The notes below the pieces were generated by a model. The model was given only the letters and a program-made list of their open reading frames with translations. It was not told where the DNA came from and ran no database searches. Both the position numbers and the translations under genes were made by a program. A stretch of 64,000 bases of DNA from JBCDHN01 sp965224535 (GTDB taxonomy: Bacteria; Verrucomicrobiota; Verrucomicrobiia; Verrucomicrobiales; DEV007). The stretch is from assembly GCA_965224535.1 (NCBI GenBank), contig CBDCZR010000022.1, forward strand, positions 558,001 to 622,000, written 5' to 3'. Below are positions 15,001 to 23,896 of the stretch, piece after piece; position 1 is the stretch's first letter; every line of letters begins with the position of its first letter.

Positions 15001-17598
15001 GGTGACGATCAAATTGCCGCTGCCGTCGATGGTGACCTCGGTTTCGGCAATCGCGACCAAGGCGACGTCGGTTCCTCCCGAAGAAGCTCCCGTGGCCGCG
15101 TCATATTCGTAGCTGATGGTGTATTTCGAGCCGTCGCCGAAGGTGACGACGTCATCACCGGCATTCAGACCGGTGAATGTTCCGCCTCCACCGGCATCGT
15201 TGATGAGCACGATGTCACCAACCGCCGCGGCGCTGGTAAGCGCGGTAGCGTCAACGTTGAGAGCGCCGGCGATGGTGGCATTGCCACCCACGTTGATTGT
15301 CGATGCTCCACCCGCATCAAGGACGAAATTCAACGTGGAAGCGGCGTTTTGCTGGTAGGTTCCCAGATTTACTGTGGCCTGCGAGCCGTTGACATCAAGC
15401 GAACCGGTGCCTTCATCCATATTGAGGATGCCCACAACATCCAGCGTCCCCGTGCCGCCGACCGAGATGGAATCCACCGATCCACTGGTGCGGAAATTCA
15501 GGTTTCGGCCCACATTCACCGTGCCGTCGGTGATCGTTAGCTCAAGGCCGGAGTTCGCGTCCGCGTTGTTGCCCATTTGCAGGTCGCGTCCGACGTTAAC
15601 CGTTCCGTTTTGCTGAACGGAAACAATGCCATGGCCGGAGTTGGTATTCCAATCCTGGGCATTGTCCGCTCTGCCGTTGACATTGATGACGGCAGCCGTC
15701 GCGAAACCACCAATCACGACGGTCGCCTCCGAACCCACCCCTTGGCCGGTAATCCAGTTACTGTTCCCCAGGGTAACCGTGCCGCTTCTCAGTTCGAAGA
15801 GCCCGGTCCCATTGTCGGCGGCCTCAAAGTTATTCCCAGCTCCCGCCACAGCGCCGATTGTCGTGTTCAGGTTGATGGTAGGATTGGTCGTGCCATCGCC
15901 CACAATCAATGTCCCGCTGGAATTCGTTCCGTTATCGGCAATTCGAATCGAACGGGTGACGTTCACCGTGCCGTCAATGATCTCCATCAAAGCGGTGACA
16001 TTGGCGTTGTTGAAGTTCCCGATCTTCAGGTCGCTTGCGACCCGGTCGCCCGCATTCAATACACCCCCTGTCATGGTATAGGTGCCACTGCCACCACTGG
16101 AGTTGCCGATATCCAGGATCGTTCCCACATTCATCGTTCCACCAGTCTGATTCACGACCCCTGTCCCGCCGTTGAAGCGGAGTTGGTTGGCCAAATCCAC
16201 CGTTCCGCCCTCCATGTTGAAAGTGCCCGTTCCCCCTTGGTTGATGATGAGGTTATTGGTATTAACTCTCAGCGTACCGCTCTTCATGTTCACTTCGCCC
16301 GTTCCGTTGGTGAGGGCCACCTCAAAATTGCCATCGCGCATGTTGATCACGGGAGCAGTCGTGCCATCTCCAATCGTCACCGTTCCGTCAGAGCCATCCG
16401 CGTTGTTCAAAGCGTCGTGGAGCGTTTCCGCGTTGGTCACCAAATTCAAAAAGACGACATGGCCATCCGTTTTGGTCTCAATCGACGCATTTCCGCCGTT
16501 TCCATCATTCAAATCCAAATTCGCTGCAACCGTAGTGGAACCGAAGGTTACCGTAGCTCCTTCTTCGACGTCTATCCCAGATTCGTTGTTGGTTCCCCCT
16601 GTCAAAGTCCCCAAGACTTCGAATTCACCCGGGCCATGGAAATTCAGCCGTGCATCGCCCACATCAATCGTGGAAGTTTGGGCGAACGTCACCGTGCCTG
16701 CGGTGCTGAAATTGGTCACCTGGCTGAGCGCCGACACATTTCCCGCAATGGTGACTGCCCCCGTTCCCGAATCCGTCGTCAGAATTTCTCCACCGCTCGC
16801 ACCGCTCAGAGTGCCCGCAATGCCGATCGCCGCGTTGGTAGTCACCAATTCCGCGTCGCCAATGAGTTCCACGTTTCCACCAAACGTCATCCCGCCCGCG
16901 GCGGTGATGGTGTTGGCGATTTGCACGGTTTCCAGATCCGCGGTGGTCGTCAGTGTCCCCGCCAAATTCGGATCATTCAAGATGGAAACGGTGTCCGAGC
17001 CGCCTTGACCGCGGATTTCCAGGTTGGTGAAGGTTCCAAGCGGGATGGAAACCGTGTTGGTGCCATCACCACTTGCGCCAACGATTCCCGTGCTGTCGGT
17101 GATGAGCAGGTTATTGTCGTTAATCAGCAGATTTCCGCCCGAAACGGACAATTCCAGGGCGTCATCGGTCGGTGTGGGCGCGATATCCTCGATGATCAGC
17201 GTTCCGCCCACCAAAGTGACCTCGGTGGAGCGGACCTGCGCGACCACGTTGGTGATTTGGACGTTGTTGCCGGTGTAGGTGATCTCGTGTTCATTGCCGT
17301 CGCCTCCCGGAATCAGGATGCCGCTTACCGCCACATTCGTGAAGGTTCCGGTAATGTCCGTCAGGATGTCAACCGTTGGAGTGACTGCCGCGGTGACGTT
17401 CAACTCCAGTTCCGCGCCCGAAATATTGACCGCGCTGGGAATATCCAAGAGCGGCGTTCCGCTTCCGTCCACATCCACCACCAACGTGGAACCCCCGTTG
17501 AGCGTCATCGCGCCGCTTGAGCTGCCGTTGCCGCCAAATCGCGCTCCGGAAGCCACCGTCACGGCCAAATTCGCCGCCGTCAACGTCGCGCCGGCTTC
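1..17598 (-). CDS. Continuation of the giant beta-repeat surface protein, running off the left edge
   Basis: Every segment I translated in the frame whose codons end at positions 1, 4, 7 and so on reads as coherent secreted-protein sequence, from 17598 to position 1. That gives about 5,866 more codons, with the C-terminus outside the window. Most of it is autotransporter-associated beta-strand repeats (for example GSLTLGGANTYTGETIV near 7950). Inserted modules are a LamG/concanavalin-type domain at about 10130-10800, ending AEVIIYDRVLTDAERIAVEG; another at about 7990-8720, ending QNRGAVEKYLGEKYGIAGTY; a third at about 6800-7460; a malectin/galactose-binding-like module at about 5880-6400; and three MAM-like modules at about 1570-2110, 2730-3270 and 3300-3830. 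These families usually bind carbohydrate or mediate adhesion. Long open stretches on the opposite strand are shadows. Whether the two halves are made as one polypeptide depends on the frame break near 17598. Confidence 0.8.
432..1008 (-). repeat. 577-bp direct repeat inside the giant gene, copy 1
   Basis: Nearly identical to 4662-5238, offset 4,230 bp (exactly 1,410 codons), in the same frame. It encodes a calcium-binding-like, beta-rich module including DLVVTDINVESADKLDISVQ. The few differences are scattered substitutions. Confidence 0.9.
4662..5238 (-). repeat. 577-bp direct repeat inside the giant gene, copy 2
   Basis: Second copy of the repeat at 432-1008. A shorter, more diverged relative of one edge lies at about 14665-14760, so the module seems to have been copied more than once. 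Confidence 0.9.
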
Positions 17599-20500
17599 CA
17601 AGGAGCACGCCGCCTTCACGAATGTCCAAGGCGCGAGGGAAGGAATTGCCCGTTTGGGTGAAAATCACGTCGCCGCCGCCGGTTTTGATCAAACCATCGC
17701 TATCGGCGTGCCCGGTCACCGTTCCACCCAATGTCAATGTCTTGCCGGTGCCAACGTCCAAACTGGCCAGCAACCCACCTTGCTCGCCATTGAACAGATT
17801 GCCCGAAATCGTGACGTCCGTCACATTGGGGCCAACGACGATGGCCTTGGCGTTACCGGTGTTCCCGAATGTCACGTCACCCGTAATGTCAGCGGTTTGG
17901 TCGATGACCAACTTCGCATTCGTTTCGTTGATCAGAATGTTGTTTCCATTGATCTGATCCTGATTTCCGCGAAGAATCAACTCGCCCTGACCTTCCAGGC
18001 GGATGCGCCCGTCGAAGTCATTGGGCGGATTGGCGGTGTTGTTCAGGATGAGCTTGGAATTGGCATTGCCCGCATCGAACATGAAGCCATCCGTGTTCGC
18101 CGCCGTGGTGGTGATCTGGCCCGTGATCGTGAGCTGCGCGTTGGGATCCACCAAGAAACGGTGACGGTTCTCCCCACCATTTTCATCCAACGTGATAGTG
18201 CCGGTGAGGGTCACATTGTGCCCGTCCTCAACGCGAAGAAGCTTCTGGTTCCCTGCACCATTCATCGTGATGGCATTGGTGAACGTGCCGTCAACGTCGA
18301 ATCGCAGCATCGCGTTGGTGTCATCCAGGGTAACCGAGCCGGAGCCTAACCCGTTGGCATGGTTAATCGTGAGGCGCGAATCATCACTGGTGGCGTCTAC
18401 GAACCAGTCGCCGGTAAACGCGGAATTATCCGAATTGACCGTGACATAAGCGTCGTTGTTGATCGTCACCGTGCCTGCGCCAAGAAATGAGCCATTGACC
18501 ACGAAATCCTGCCCGCTGCTTTGAAAGACACCGTCAAATTGAAAGCCACCAGTGGTGTCGATATTGGAGTCGATGGTGAGATTGGAAGTGCCGGTATACT
18601 GGATCCTCGCCACGTTGGTGGTCGTGCCGGTTGCCCCGGTGATATTGACCTCATTGGCTCCGGCATCGAAACCGATGATGCCGGCGCCGGAATCGTGAAC
18701 CAAAGCTCCTTCAATGGTGATGACGTCGCCAGCCGCGACGAACACGTCTTCAACCACGCGCACATCGGCGGATTCCACGGTCAAACCACCATTCAGCGCC
18801 AAATCCGAACCGATGGTCAGCGTATCGCTGCCGGCCTCACTGCGGAAAATCACCCCGCCGGCAACCGCGGTTTTCGCCACCGTGACCGTGTTCGGATTGA
18901 CCAACATCCCCGCGGTCGCCTGCAAAACGTTGCTCGCATCCGTGGACGTTATGACAAAATCCGTCAGCGTTTGGGCGATGGTGATGTTGTCATCGGTGTT
19001 CGCCCCGTTGATGTCGGCAATCACCAGATTACCGCTGCCGTCGATGGAAATGTCCGTTTCAGCGACGGTGAACTCGGTGGTTAGCGCCAGCAAAACGTCG
19101 CCCGCGTTGTAGGTGACGGTGTATTCCTTGTTGCCGATCTGCAATGTGCCGCCGTTGGCAACATTGGAAAATTGACTCGTGGTGTTGGAGAGAATCGTGA
19201 CCGGCGGATCGCCCAAATTCATCCCCAAATCGTTAATCGTGAGATTCAGGGTCGAAACGTCGATGACTCCCAGGTTGCTCAGATCGAGCATCCCCCCGGT
19301 ATTGTCCACATCCACCGCGATTCCGGCGCCAGCCTGAAAGGTAACCGTGCCAATCGTCGTTCCGGGGTTGATTTGCGCCGCCGTGGCCGATCCGCCGAAA
19401 AACGCCCCGCTTTGTACGATAAGGTCCGTCGTATCCGGCAGTTCCCCGGTTCCACGAAGGAGCAACTGGCCGGCCGCAACTGTCGTGGTGGTTCCCGTGT
19501 TCGTACCGCCGTCTCCATAGTCATTCGCGGCATTGGTCAAAATCACCGTGCCTTCACCGGTCTTGGTGAAACCCTCGCTGGCTTCGTTGCCGTTGTCGTC
19601 GAGCAGCCGGCCGCTGATGGTCAACGTGCCTCCGGATCCGGCGAAAATCTGATGCTCCTTGGAGCCATGCAAGTCGGTGCGGAAACGAAGTTGCGAAGTA
19701 ATGGTGCCGTCGATCGCTCCATCGACCAATCCAACCACCCGCGTGCCGTTGCCCGATCCATCGAAGTCAATCCTGGTGGTATCCACTGTGACGCCGTCGC
19801 CCACATAAAACCTACCGTTGTTGGTAATCAAGAACCGGGTGCCCACATCGGCTCCATTGGCCCCGATCACCAAATCTCCGGTGATGACCCGAAAGTTGTT
19901 CAGCCCGGAATTGTTGGTATTCGTCAACACCAAACGTCCCGCGCCATCCTTGTTCAGCCAAGTGTTTCCCCCGGACAATTGACCGCTCAACGTCACGGTG
20001 TTGGAAGCGTTGTTCACCCGCAAATCTCCCGCCCACGACGAGGTCTCGGCGTTTACGATATCGCCGGAGTGCGTTTGGGAAGTAACTCCCATCCACCTGA
20101 TGGTCTTGGTATCGCCTGTGTTGGTAAAGTTGATGGTGTTGGAAACCTCCACCCCGTCGAGGATTTGCACCTCGCCGTTGGAGTTGGTCAACGTGACCTG
20201 GCCCGTTCCCAGCGCCGTGTCATTGGCCACGATCAGCCTGGGATTTCCAACCACCGCATCAATCAGCCAATTCCCCGCGTAGCCGCTCCCGTCGCCCGTC
20301 AACGTAACAAATGCGTCGTCTCGAACCTGAATCACAGCCGGGGTCATTCCACCGTTTCCTGTCAAGGCTCCACTCAAGGTAAAGGTCTCATCGCTGCTTC
20401 CATTGTTTGCCGCAATGCCTTGCCCGTCCTGCAAACTGGCTGCATTCCCCCCGGAAAAAACCAATGTGTTCGATCCCACCGCAATGTCGCCGGTCAGCCG

Positions 20501-21835
20501 CATTCGGTCGTCATCGTCCAAATTCATGAACGTGGCATTTCCACTCAGGGTGATGTTGTTGCTGATAGTGGTATCCGGAGTGTTCGCCGTGGAATGCCGG
20601 ATCGTTAGCACCGCGGTTCCCGCCGCGGGATCCTGAATCGTCAAATCGGAACCACTGAGATTTCGGCCCGGGCGGTCAAACGTAATCGAACCTGGAGCGC
20701 TCGGATCGCTGAAGTCTGATGTGGAGTTGATCAGCAAGTGCTGTCCGTCGTTCCCACTGTTGTAGGTCGCATAATGCACTCCCTCCAAACTTCCCGCCTC
20801 CGCGCCGCTAGCCTGGCCTGCTGCCGGCAAACGCCGCTCGCTTTCGCCCCACTGGCCATACATTACATCGCGCTGCACGGAAACGTCGTCAATATCCGGC
20901 AATCCCAGGATGTGCCCTTGCTCGTGCATCAAAATCGCCAACAAATCCACCCGCTCGTAGGCATCCGAATCCACCTGCGCCACCATCGTTCCAAGTTCAG
21001 GCACAGCGATAAACTCCTCATCCTCCATCGGCGTATCGTCCACGAACCAATTGCGGCCCGCCGCGTCGATGTCGATGCGAATCACGTTGCCCTCGGCCGC
21101 GCCAACGTGATTTCCGGCCAAATCCGCAAGCTGATACTGCACGCCCGCCAACGCTTGGGTTTGCTCTTCGGTCAGCCCCGTCGATTGCCAGCGCTCCGCC
21201 GCAGACACGGCCAGTTGCTCGACCACTTGCTGGGTGATTTGCGGTTGGGCGGGGGTGTTTTGTGCGATTACCGCTGTTTCAGGCGCGGCCAAATTTTGCA
21301 GCGGATCCGCCAATTCAACCACCAATTCACCGTCCTCGGCAGTTGCCACCTCCGCATTCGGGGCTGCTCCGTCAGCTTGTTCCTGCGAGAGAACCTGCAC
21401 TTCCGTCTCGAGCAGGTCCGGATTCGTCGCGATCGGCTGGGCGTCCGTTTCCGGCACGGCAGCGGTTTGCTCTTGGCTGACGGGTTGGGGAGCATTTTGC
21501 TCTTGAGCGGCGGGCGCGGCTTCCTGGGGCGCGGAATCGGCCGCCGCGGGCGCTTCGGCCGCTGGAGCGGGCGCCGGTGCTGGCGCAGATTCGGCGGGAG
21601 AAGGATCCGGGGCGGGCGCTTCGGAGGCCGGGGCGGCGGCAGGAGCCTCGTGCGCTGGTGCGGGAGCGGCCTCAGGTTCCGGCGCAGCTTCGCCTTCAAC
21701 CGGCGCAGGGGCTGCGGAGTAGAGAAGCCGTGGCTCCAGGGGCTCAAATTGCAAATCGCGCTTCTTCCGCGGCACGCCATTGCCCTTTGCCTTGGGCTTG
21801 CCGGGATGAGATTGGCTCTTTTTGTTCTTCTTCAT
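17369..21835 (-). CDS. N-terminal part of a giant LEPR-XLL surface protein with a metzincin-like motif, frameshifted
   Basis: This is the 5' part of a giant secreted protein. I start it at the ATG at 21835, because the Lys-rich leader that follows leads into FEPLEPRLLYSAAP (residues 30-43), the LEPR-XLL export signal known from PVC-bacterial giant proteins. An earlier in-frame ATG at 22021 would add an uncharacteristic N-terminus. Residues about 41-150 are an Ala/Pro/Glu-rich low-complexity linker. Residues 304-314 read HEQGHILGLPD, the HExxHxxGxxD zinc motif of metzincins, with a possible Met-turn at M325 (DVMYG). After about residue 370 the protein is Gly/Asn/Thr-rich beta-repeat sequence of the autotransporter-associated type. 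Near 17598 the frame breaks: the meaningful sequence (EAGATLTAANLAV) continues in another frame, and this frame drifts into Arg-rich noise before stopping at 17369. An indel mutation or sequence error is likelier than programmed frameshifting. Confidence 0.85.
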   Translation of the reverse strand: MKKNKKSQSHPGKPKAKGNGVPRKKRDLQFEPLEPRLLYSAAPAPVEGEAAPEPEAAPAPAHEAPAAAPASEAPAPDPSPAESAPAPAPAPAAEAPAAADSAPQEAAPAAQEQNAPQPVSQEQTAAVPETDAQPIATNPDLLETEVQVLSQEQADGAAPNAEVATAEDGELVVELADPLQNLAAPETAVIAQNTPAQPQITQQVVEQLAVSAAERWQSTGLTEEQTQALAGVQYQLADLAGNHVGAAEGNVIRIDIDAAGRNWFVDDTPMEDEEFIAVPELGTMVAQVDSDAYERVDLLAILMHEQGHILGLPDIDDVSVQRDVMYGQWGESERRLPAAGQASGAEAGSLEGVHYATYNSGNDGQHLLINSTSDFSDPSAPGSITFDRPGRNLSGSDLTIQDPAAGTAVLTIRHSTANTPDTTISNNITLSGNATFMNLDDDDRMRLTGDIAVGSNTLVFSGGNAASLQDGQGIAANNGSSDETFTLSGALTGNGGMTPAVIQVRDDAFVTLTGDGSGYAGNWLIDAVVGNPRLIVANDTALGTGQVTLTNSNGEVQILDGVEVSNTINFTNTGDTKTIRWMGVTSQTHSGDIVNAETSSWAGDLRVNNASNTVTLSGQLSGGNTWLNKDGAGRLVLTNTNNSGLNNFRVITGDLVIGANGADVGTRFLITNNGRFYVGDGVTVDTTRIDFDGSGNGTRVVGLVDGAIDGTITSQLRFRTDLHGSKEHQIFAGSGGTLTISGRLLDDNGNEASEGFTKTGEGTVILTNAANDYGDGGTNTGTTTTVAAGQLLLRGTGELPDTTDLIVQSGAFFGGSATAAQINPGTTIGTVTFQAGAGIAVDVDNTGGMLDLSNLGVIDVSTLNLTINDLGMNLGDPPVTILSNTTSQFSNVANGGTLQIGNKEYTVTYNAGDVLLALTTEFTVAETDISIDGSGNLVIADINGANTDDNITIAQTLTDFVITSTDASNVLQATAGMLVNPNTVTVAKTAVAGGVIFRSEAGSDTLTIGSDLALNGGLTVESADVRVVEDVFVAAGDVITIEGALVHDSGAGIIGFDAGANEVNITGATGTTTNVARIQYTGTSNLTIDSNIDTTGGFQFDGVFQSSGQDFVVNGSFLGAGTVTINNDAYVTVNSDNSAFTGDWFVDATSDDSRLTINHANGLGSGSVTLDDTNAMLRFDVDGTFTNAITMNGAGNQKLLRVEDGHNVTLTGTITLDENGGENRHRFLVDPNAQLTITGQITTTAANTDGFMFDAGNANSKLILNNTANPPNDFDGRIRLEGQGELILRGNQDQINGNNILINETNAKLVIDQTADITGDVTFGNTGNAKAIVVGPNVTDVTISGNLFNGEQGGLLASLDVGTGKTLTLGGTVTGHADSDGLIKTGGGDVIFTQTGNSFPRALDIREGGVLLGSRRDVDGGEFGRDGGFRSAIWRQRQLKRRDDAQRGFHVGGGCGRKRNAALGYSQRGQYFGRGTGVERHRGSHSNG

Positions 21836-22821
21836 GAATTTTTGGGAGATTATCAAAATTTGGAAGGCAGTCGGCTCGACGACGTAAAACAAGCCCGCAA
21901 CCCACCGAACGGTGAAGTCCCCGGGCTGACGAGCTTGGCAAAAATTGTGGTTGTTAAGTCGGCTGTTGCCTGGCGCCCAAACGGTCCTCCGTCTTCGGGG
22001 GCGGAATGGAGGCTGCAGCACCCAAAAAGGCGCATGTAGCTGGTCAGGAGGCCGGCAATTCCGGGCCGGCTTTGGCGAAAATCCGTCGGCGGGCGATCGT
22101 CGCCGCGAATTTTTCGCGAACGAAGCGGTTTTTTGCGGTTAGGCCGCCAACTGAAGAGGACGAAGCTCTTGCCGGGGCCGGTTTGGCGCCGATGCACCCG
22201 CGCTGCCGGAGCGCAGGACAAAACTTCGCGCTCTTCAACCGGCGCGCCCACCAACACAAAACCCCCACCATGGGTGTCCAACTCTAGCGAGCTGAAACGA
22301 ATGGGGGGTTCCGGAGATTCGAGGTTTGCGCTAGCAAATACCATTTAGCGATGAAGGGGGAATTGGGCCGATCGATCGGCGCCGCCGGGGGAAGATTGTG
22401 GCAGGAGTGCCAAATGTGACGGAATCGCTAAGAAAAAAACCTTCATTTGTCAACTCTCGAAGCGGCCTTTCCACGCTTTCCAATTCAACTTGCGCCCAAA
22501 ACGCGGCTGACGGCTATCTTCCCCAAAATTCCCAAAATTTTCGGCACAAAACGGCTCCGAAACCGCTCGCGAACCGCATCCAGTCCCTGTTTTTGGAACA
22601 ATTCGCCCAATTCCACGCTGCACGGCCGGATGGAAATACGACCCTCCGTACGGACTCTTGCGACGCGCGCGTTCGATGTTTTGACGTTCAAGAAGGTTGA
22701 TTATCAGGGACATTTGCGGTAAAATCCGCCTAACACTGACGTTTTGATGCGCATCATCAATTTCACCGCTAGCACCCCGAGTCGTTCCACGTTTTCCGGT
22801 TAGAAAACGTCTAATTTCCGT
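21836..22821. other. Long intergenic region between the giant gene and phoH
   Basis: About 990 bp separate the divergently transcribed giant gene and phoH. I find no convincing coding sequence; the open stretches translate to Arg/Pro-rich low-quality sequence on both strands. It should hold promoters for both neighbours. The only discrete element I see is the palindrome at 22745-22756. Confidence 0.6.
22745..22756. promoter_or_regulatory. Perfect 12-bp palindrome upstream of phoH
   Basis: TGATGCGCATCA is a perfect palindrome centred about 70 bp upstream of the phoH start codon. It could be an operator, but no second copy was noticed near other promoters, so the assignment is speculative. Confidence 0.25.
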
Positions 22822-23823
22822 ATGGAATCCCGAAAACTCCAGTACGACGACCCCCACTTCCTGCAGTCCCTCTTTGCCAACGATTTGGCGCTGCTGAAAT
22901 CGATCCAAAATTCGCTGGGCGTGAAGGTCACGACTCGCGACAGTTGGCTGCAATTCGACGGGGAAGCTGAGGCGGTTGGCAACGCGGAGCAAATCTTCAA
23001 AAACCTGGAGGCTGCGCGCCGCAAAGGGTTGGAGATCAGCCCGCAGGCGTTTCGTTACGTGGTGAAATCCGTGGTTGGCGAGGATGATGAGCCGTCGCTG
23101 GATGAGTTGGCGGAGGTCAAGCTGCTTGGCACGCCGTCCAAGCCGCACGTTTCGCCCAAAACCGCGGGCCAATTGGAATACGTCCGCGCCTTGCAAAGCG
23201 AGGAGGTGGTGTTCGGCATCGGCCCCGCGGGAACGGGCAAAACCTACCTGGCCGTCGCGGCTGCGCTTCAGGCGTTGAAGGACAAAAAGATTGGCCGAAT
23301 CATTCTGACCCGTCCCGCCGTTGAAGCGGGCGAAGCGCTGGGGTTCCTGCCCGGCGACCTGAAGGAAAAAATTCTCCCCTACCTGCGCCCGCTTTACGAC
23401 GCCATTCACGATGTGGCCGAACCCTACGAAGTGGAGCGTTGGACCGAGCGGGAGTTGATCGAAATTGCGCCCCTGGCTTACATGCGCGGCCGCACCCTCA
23501 ACGACGCCGCCATTATTCTGGATGAGGCGCAAAACACGACCTGCGAGCAAATGTTCATGCTCCTGACCCGGCTTGGCAACGGCTCCCGTTGCGTGGTCAC
23601 GGGCGATCCCACCCAGATCGACCTGCGTCCGGGCACAAAATCCGGCCTTCACGAGGCCATGGAGGCACTGGCGAACACTGAAGGCGTGAAATTCTGCCGC
23701 CTTCATCAAAAAGACGTGGCCCGCCACCCGGTGGTGCAGCGCATCATCGGCGCCTACGGCAAACACCGGGGTGGCGCCGCCGCTGCCGCTGATTTGGCAA
23801 AATCGCCACAAAAAGGCGCTTGA
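22822..23823 (+). CDS. phoH: PhoH family ATPase
   Basis: A 333-residue PhoH/YbeZ-type P-loop ATPase of usual length. An N-terminal KH-like region (about 1-95) precedes the ATPase core. Walker A is GPAGTGKT and Walker B is IILDEAQN, followed by the family signature T-x-x-Q-M-F-M-LLTRLG and VVTGDPTQIDL. PhoH proteins are cytoplasmic and linked to RNA metabolism; with YbeY they act around ribosome and rRNA quality control. The nearby order phoH - HD phosphohydrolase - ybeY is the classic cluster and supports the assignment. The ATG at 22822 has only a weak ribosome-binding site. Confidence 0.96.
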   Translation: MESRKLQYDDPHFLQSLFANDLALLKSIQNSLGVKVTTRDSWLQFDGEAEAVGNAEQIFKNLEAARRKGLEISPQAFRYVVKSVVGEDDEPSLDELAEVKLLGTPSKPHVSPKTAGQLEYVRALQSEEVVFGIGPAGTGKTYLAVAAALQALKDKKIGRIILTRPAVEAGEALGFLPGDLKEKILPYLRPLYDAIHDVAEPYEVERWTERELIEIAPLAYMRGRTLNDAAIILDEAQNTTCEQMFMLLTRLGNGSRCVVTGDPTQIDLRPGTKSGLHEAMEALANTEGVKFCRLHQKDVARHPVVQRIIGAYGKHRGGAAAAADLAKSPQKGA

Positions 23824-23896
23824 AGCGGTTCGCTGCTATTTTTCTTTCATCCGCCACCATCTTCGTTACTGTCAGGACTCCCCAAATTATCCACAC

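Noticed and set aside
15577..17520. A 647-codon plus-strand open frame, with similar long ones at 1957-3015, 4693-5508 and 10888-12582
   Set aside because: They lie opposite the giant gene and translate to Arg/His/Ile-rich sequence without domains. They are antisense shadows caused by its GC-rich codons.
20738..22039. A 433-codon plus-strand frame
   Set aside because: It is antisense to the LEPR-XLL N-terminus and is Arg/Gly-rich low-complexity in exactly the linker region.
22450..23811. A 453-codon minus-strand frame
   Set aside because: It is antisense to phoH and shows no recognisable motif.
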